From Hyphomicrobiales bacterium (GTDB lineage Bacteria > Pseudomonadota > Alphaproteobacteria > Rhizobiales > Devosiaceae), in assembly GCA_027082895.1 (NCBI GenBank), contig JALWTJ010000135.1:1-7656 (forward strand): DNA of 7,656 bases, given 5' to 3'. Position 1 is the first letter of the stretch. Every line of letters starts with the position of its first letter. Below the pieces are notes generated by a model, which did not search any database, was not told where the DNA came from, and saw only the letters and a program-made list of their open reading frames with translations. This document shows positions 6,260 to 7,656 of this stretch, piece after piece. The position numbers and the translations under genes are program-made.

Positions 6260-6775
6260 ATGAACAACCCGGAAAAACCGAATCCGAACAAGGGAATGCC
6301 GGCAAAAGCTGTCGTTGAATTTCATTGCTCCGGACATGCAACCGGAAAGATGCGCAACGAGCTTGCCGTGACCATGGTCAAACCGTTCGAAGAACATTTC
6401 GAACTGGCCACTGACGAAGGCAAGTTCCACGGGGGGGATGCCTCCGCACCCCCTCCCCTTGCCATGTTCGTGGGCGCCCTTACCGGCTGCATCATGACCC
6501 AGGTACGGGCCTTTGCCAAACGGATGGACGTGTCACTGAAGGGGCTGGATGTGGAAGCGCGGGTGCAATGGGACTGGACGGCAAGGGACCGGATCTACGA
6601 AACGGCCCCCCGCTCGTTTGAAATCGACGTGCTGATCGACAGCGACGACGATCGGGAAAAGGTGCGCCAACTGGTCGCTGCCGCCCGCAAGGGCTGTTTC
6701 ATCGAACAGACCCTTGGGCAGAAAAATACCATCCGCCACCGGATCAAAACAGCAAGCGGATGGGAAACCGCCTGA
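6260..6775 (+). CDS. OsmC/Ohr-family protein
   Basis: A 171-aa protein of the OsmC/Ohr family, small dimeric cytoplasmic proteins, many of which reduce organic hydroperoxides with a reactive cysteine pair. GGDASAPPPLAMFVGALTGC (58-77) matches the family's core helix with the first cysteine, Cys77. The second is Cys146 in AARKGCFIEQTLG. The 69-residue spacing is close to that of known OsmC/Ohr pairs. GGAGAGGA (6246-6253) precedes the ATG; the open frame reaches back to 6170 but crosses the structured gap. The N-terminal ~12 residues are Asn/Pro/Lys-rich. It may be the last gene of the cluster or have its own promoter. In catabolic clusters OsmC-like proteins sometimes serve unknown roles, so peroxidase activity is likely but not certain. 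The C-terminus lies 69 bp from convergent guaA. Confidence 0.88.
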   Translation: MNNPEKPNPNKGMPAKAVVEFHCSGHATGKMRNELAVTMVKPFEEHFELATDEGKFHGGDASAPPPLAMFVGALTGCIMTQVRAFAKRMDVSLKGLDVEARVQWDWTARDRIYETAPRSFEIDVLIDSDDDREKVRQLVAAARKGCFIEQTLGQKNTIRHRIKTASGWETA

Positions 6776-6823
6776 GGGCGCCCGAAACAGATGGACTTCT
6801 GCCGGAGCGTTCTGGAGGCTGTC
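6776..6823. other. Convergent intergenic spacer, no clear terminator
   Basis: This lies between the OsmC stop and the repeat at the guaA 3' end. It holds a GGGCGCCC palindrome (6776-6783) and weak GGAC/GTCC pairing (6793-6796 with 6821-6824). There is no stable hairpin with a T-run on either strand, so where the two convergent transcripts end is not evident. Confidence 0.35.
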
Positions 6824-6857
6824 CACATCATTCCCACTCGCACATCATTCCCACTCG
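6824..6857. repeat. Perfect 17-bp tandem duplication at the 3' end of guaA
   Basis: CACATCATTCCCACTCG occurs at 6824-6840 and immediately again at 6841-6857, with no mismatch and no spacer. The right copy holds the last guaA codons (…EWE and stop, read on the - strand) plus 4 nt; the left copy repeats them beyond the stop. The guaA 3' end is a known integration site for genomic islands, whose direct repeats usually contain these last codons. It may therefore be an att-like scar; simple replication slippage is the alternative. Confidence 0.85.
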
Positions 6858-7656
6858 ATGGTGCCGGGGGGCTTGGATGTGACGTCATAGACGATCCGGT
6901 TGATGCCGGGTACCTCGTTGATGATGCGCGTGGCGGCCCGGCCCAGAAAAGCCAAGTCAAAGGGGTAAAAATCCGCCGTCATGCCATCCACCGACGTCAC
7001 GGCCCGCAGGGCACAGACATATTCATACGTCCGTCCGTCTCCCATCACCCCAACGCTCTGGACCGGAAGCAGCACTGCAAAGGCCTGCCAGATTTCATCA
7101 TAAAGACCACTCTTGCGGATTTCGTCCAGATAGACCCGATCGGCGGCCCTGAGAATGTCCAGCTTTTCCCGGGTCACGCCACCGGGCAACCTGAGGGCCA
7201 GCCCCGGCCCCGGGAAGGGATGGCGGGCGATAAAATCCTCGGGCAAACCCAGTTCATGGCCAAGTTTTCTCACCTCGTCCTTGAACAGTTCGCGCAACGG
7301 CTCGACAAGGGACATATTCATCTTTTCAGGCAGCCCGCCCACATTGTGGTGGGACTTGATGGTCTGGGACGGCCCGCCGGTAAAGGATACGCTCTCGATC
7401 ACGTCGGGATAGAGCGTGCCCTGGGCCAGAAATCGGGCGTCCCCGATCTTTTCGGCCTCGCGCTCGAACACCTGAATGAACAGGCTTCCGATGATCTTTC
7501 GCTTTTCTTCAGGGTCGCTTACCCCCTCAAGGGCGTCCAGAAACAGGTCGGCAGCGTCTACCAGTACCAGTTTCAGGCCCGTGCGGGTGCGGAACATCTC
7601 CGCCACGTCCTGCGCCTCGTTGTGGCGCATCAACCCGTGATCCACCAGGATGCAGG
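6845..7656 (-). CDS. guaA: GMP synthase (glutamine-hydrolysing), C-terminal part, cut by window edge
   Basis: The last 269 residues of GMP synthase, which converts XMP to GMP using ATP and glutamine-derived ammonia in purine synthesis. Visible in order: the end of the ATP-pyrophosphatase domain with [24 protein letters not shown] and [10 protein letters not shown], then the C-terminal dimerisation domain from about [15 protein letters not shown] through [21 protein letters not shown] to the typical ending GTIEWE. The reading frame is open to the window edge, so the glutaminase domain and true start lie beyond 7656; the GTG at 7645 is an internal valine codon. It converges with the OsmC gene. 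The final codons are part of a 17-bp tandem duplication that leaves the protein end intact. This housekeeping gene marks the right edge of the catabolic cluster. Confidence 0.97.
   Translation of the reverse strand, partial: CILVDHGLMRHNEAQDVAEMFRTRTGLKLVLVDAADLFLDALEGVSDPEEKRKIIGSLFIQVFEREAEKIGDARFLAQGTLYPDVIESVSFTGGPSQTIKSHHNVGGLPEKMNMSLVEPLRELFKDEVRKLGHELGLPEDFIARHPFPGPGLALRLPGGVTREKLDILRAADRVYLDEIRKSGLYDEIWQAFAVLLPVQSVGVMGDGRTYEYVCALRAVTSVDGMTADFYPFDLAFLGRAATRIINEVPGINRIVYDVTSKPPGTIEWE

Noticed and set aside
6776..6824. Terminator between the OsmC gene and guaA
   Set aside because: Only a loopless GGGCGCCC palindrome and 4-bp pairing were found, with no T-run on either strand.
7155..7412. 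Small + strand open frame inside guaA
   Set aside because: It is the antisense of the strongly conserved GMP synthase C-terminal region.

Overview
The window looks like chromosomal DNA of a fairly GC-rich Gram-negative proteobacterium, most likely an alphaproteobacterium. This is inferred from base composition, the TRAP transporter, the Shine-Dalgarno use and the style of the C-terminal GuaA sequence. Genus cannot be read from the sequence.

Layout: positions 1-471 are a long non-coding leader. It holds a good sigma70-type promoter (90-119) overlapped by a near-perfect TetR-type palindrome (118-137). Downstream lie a degenerate 35-bp tandem array (about 173-320), a perfect 7-bp hairpin (397-413), and a small hairpin whose loop is the ribosome binding site of the first gene. 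A + strand gene cluster follows: a TetR-family regulator (472-1227); a three-gene TRAP transporter with periplasmic binding protein (1263-2327), small DctQ-like membrane subunit (2433-3020) and large DctM-like permease (3017-4327); a metal-dependent cyclase/kynurenine-formamidase-family hydrolase (4340-5128); a BKACE/DUF849 beta-keto acid cleavage enzyme (5134-6069); and, after a 190-bp structured gap, an OsmC/Ohr-family protein (6260-6775). The 3' part of guaA (GMP synthase) converges from the right on the - strand (6845-7656, cut by the window edge).

How the genes may work together (inference): the TRAP system imports a small organic molecule. The cyclase-family enzyme may open a cyclic amide or ester, or hydrolyse an amide. 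The BKACE enzyme would then split a derived beta-keto acid with acetyl-CoA, giving acetoacetate and a shortened CoA ester. The TetR protein probably senses the substrate or a CoA intermediate and represses the cluster from the palindrome at the promoter. The binding protein lacks the arginine that clamps carboxylates in classical DctP/SiaP proteins, so the ligand may not be an ordinary dicarboxylate. The pathway's substrate is not identifiable from sequence and may be undescribed.

Two other points stand out. A nested hairpin with an 11-bp perfect outer stem sits between the binding-protein gene and the membrane-subunit genes, probably setting their expression ratio. A perfect 17-bp tandem duplication covers the 3' end of guaA, a known genomic-island integration site, and may be a scar or attachment site at the edge of this accessory cluster.
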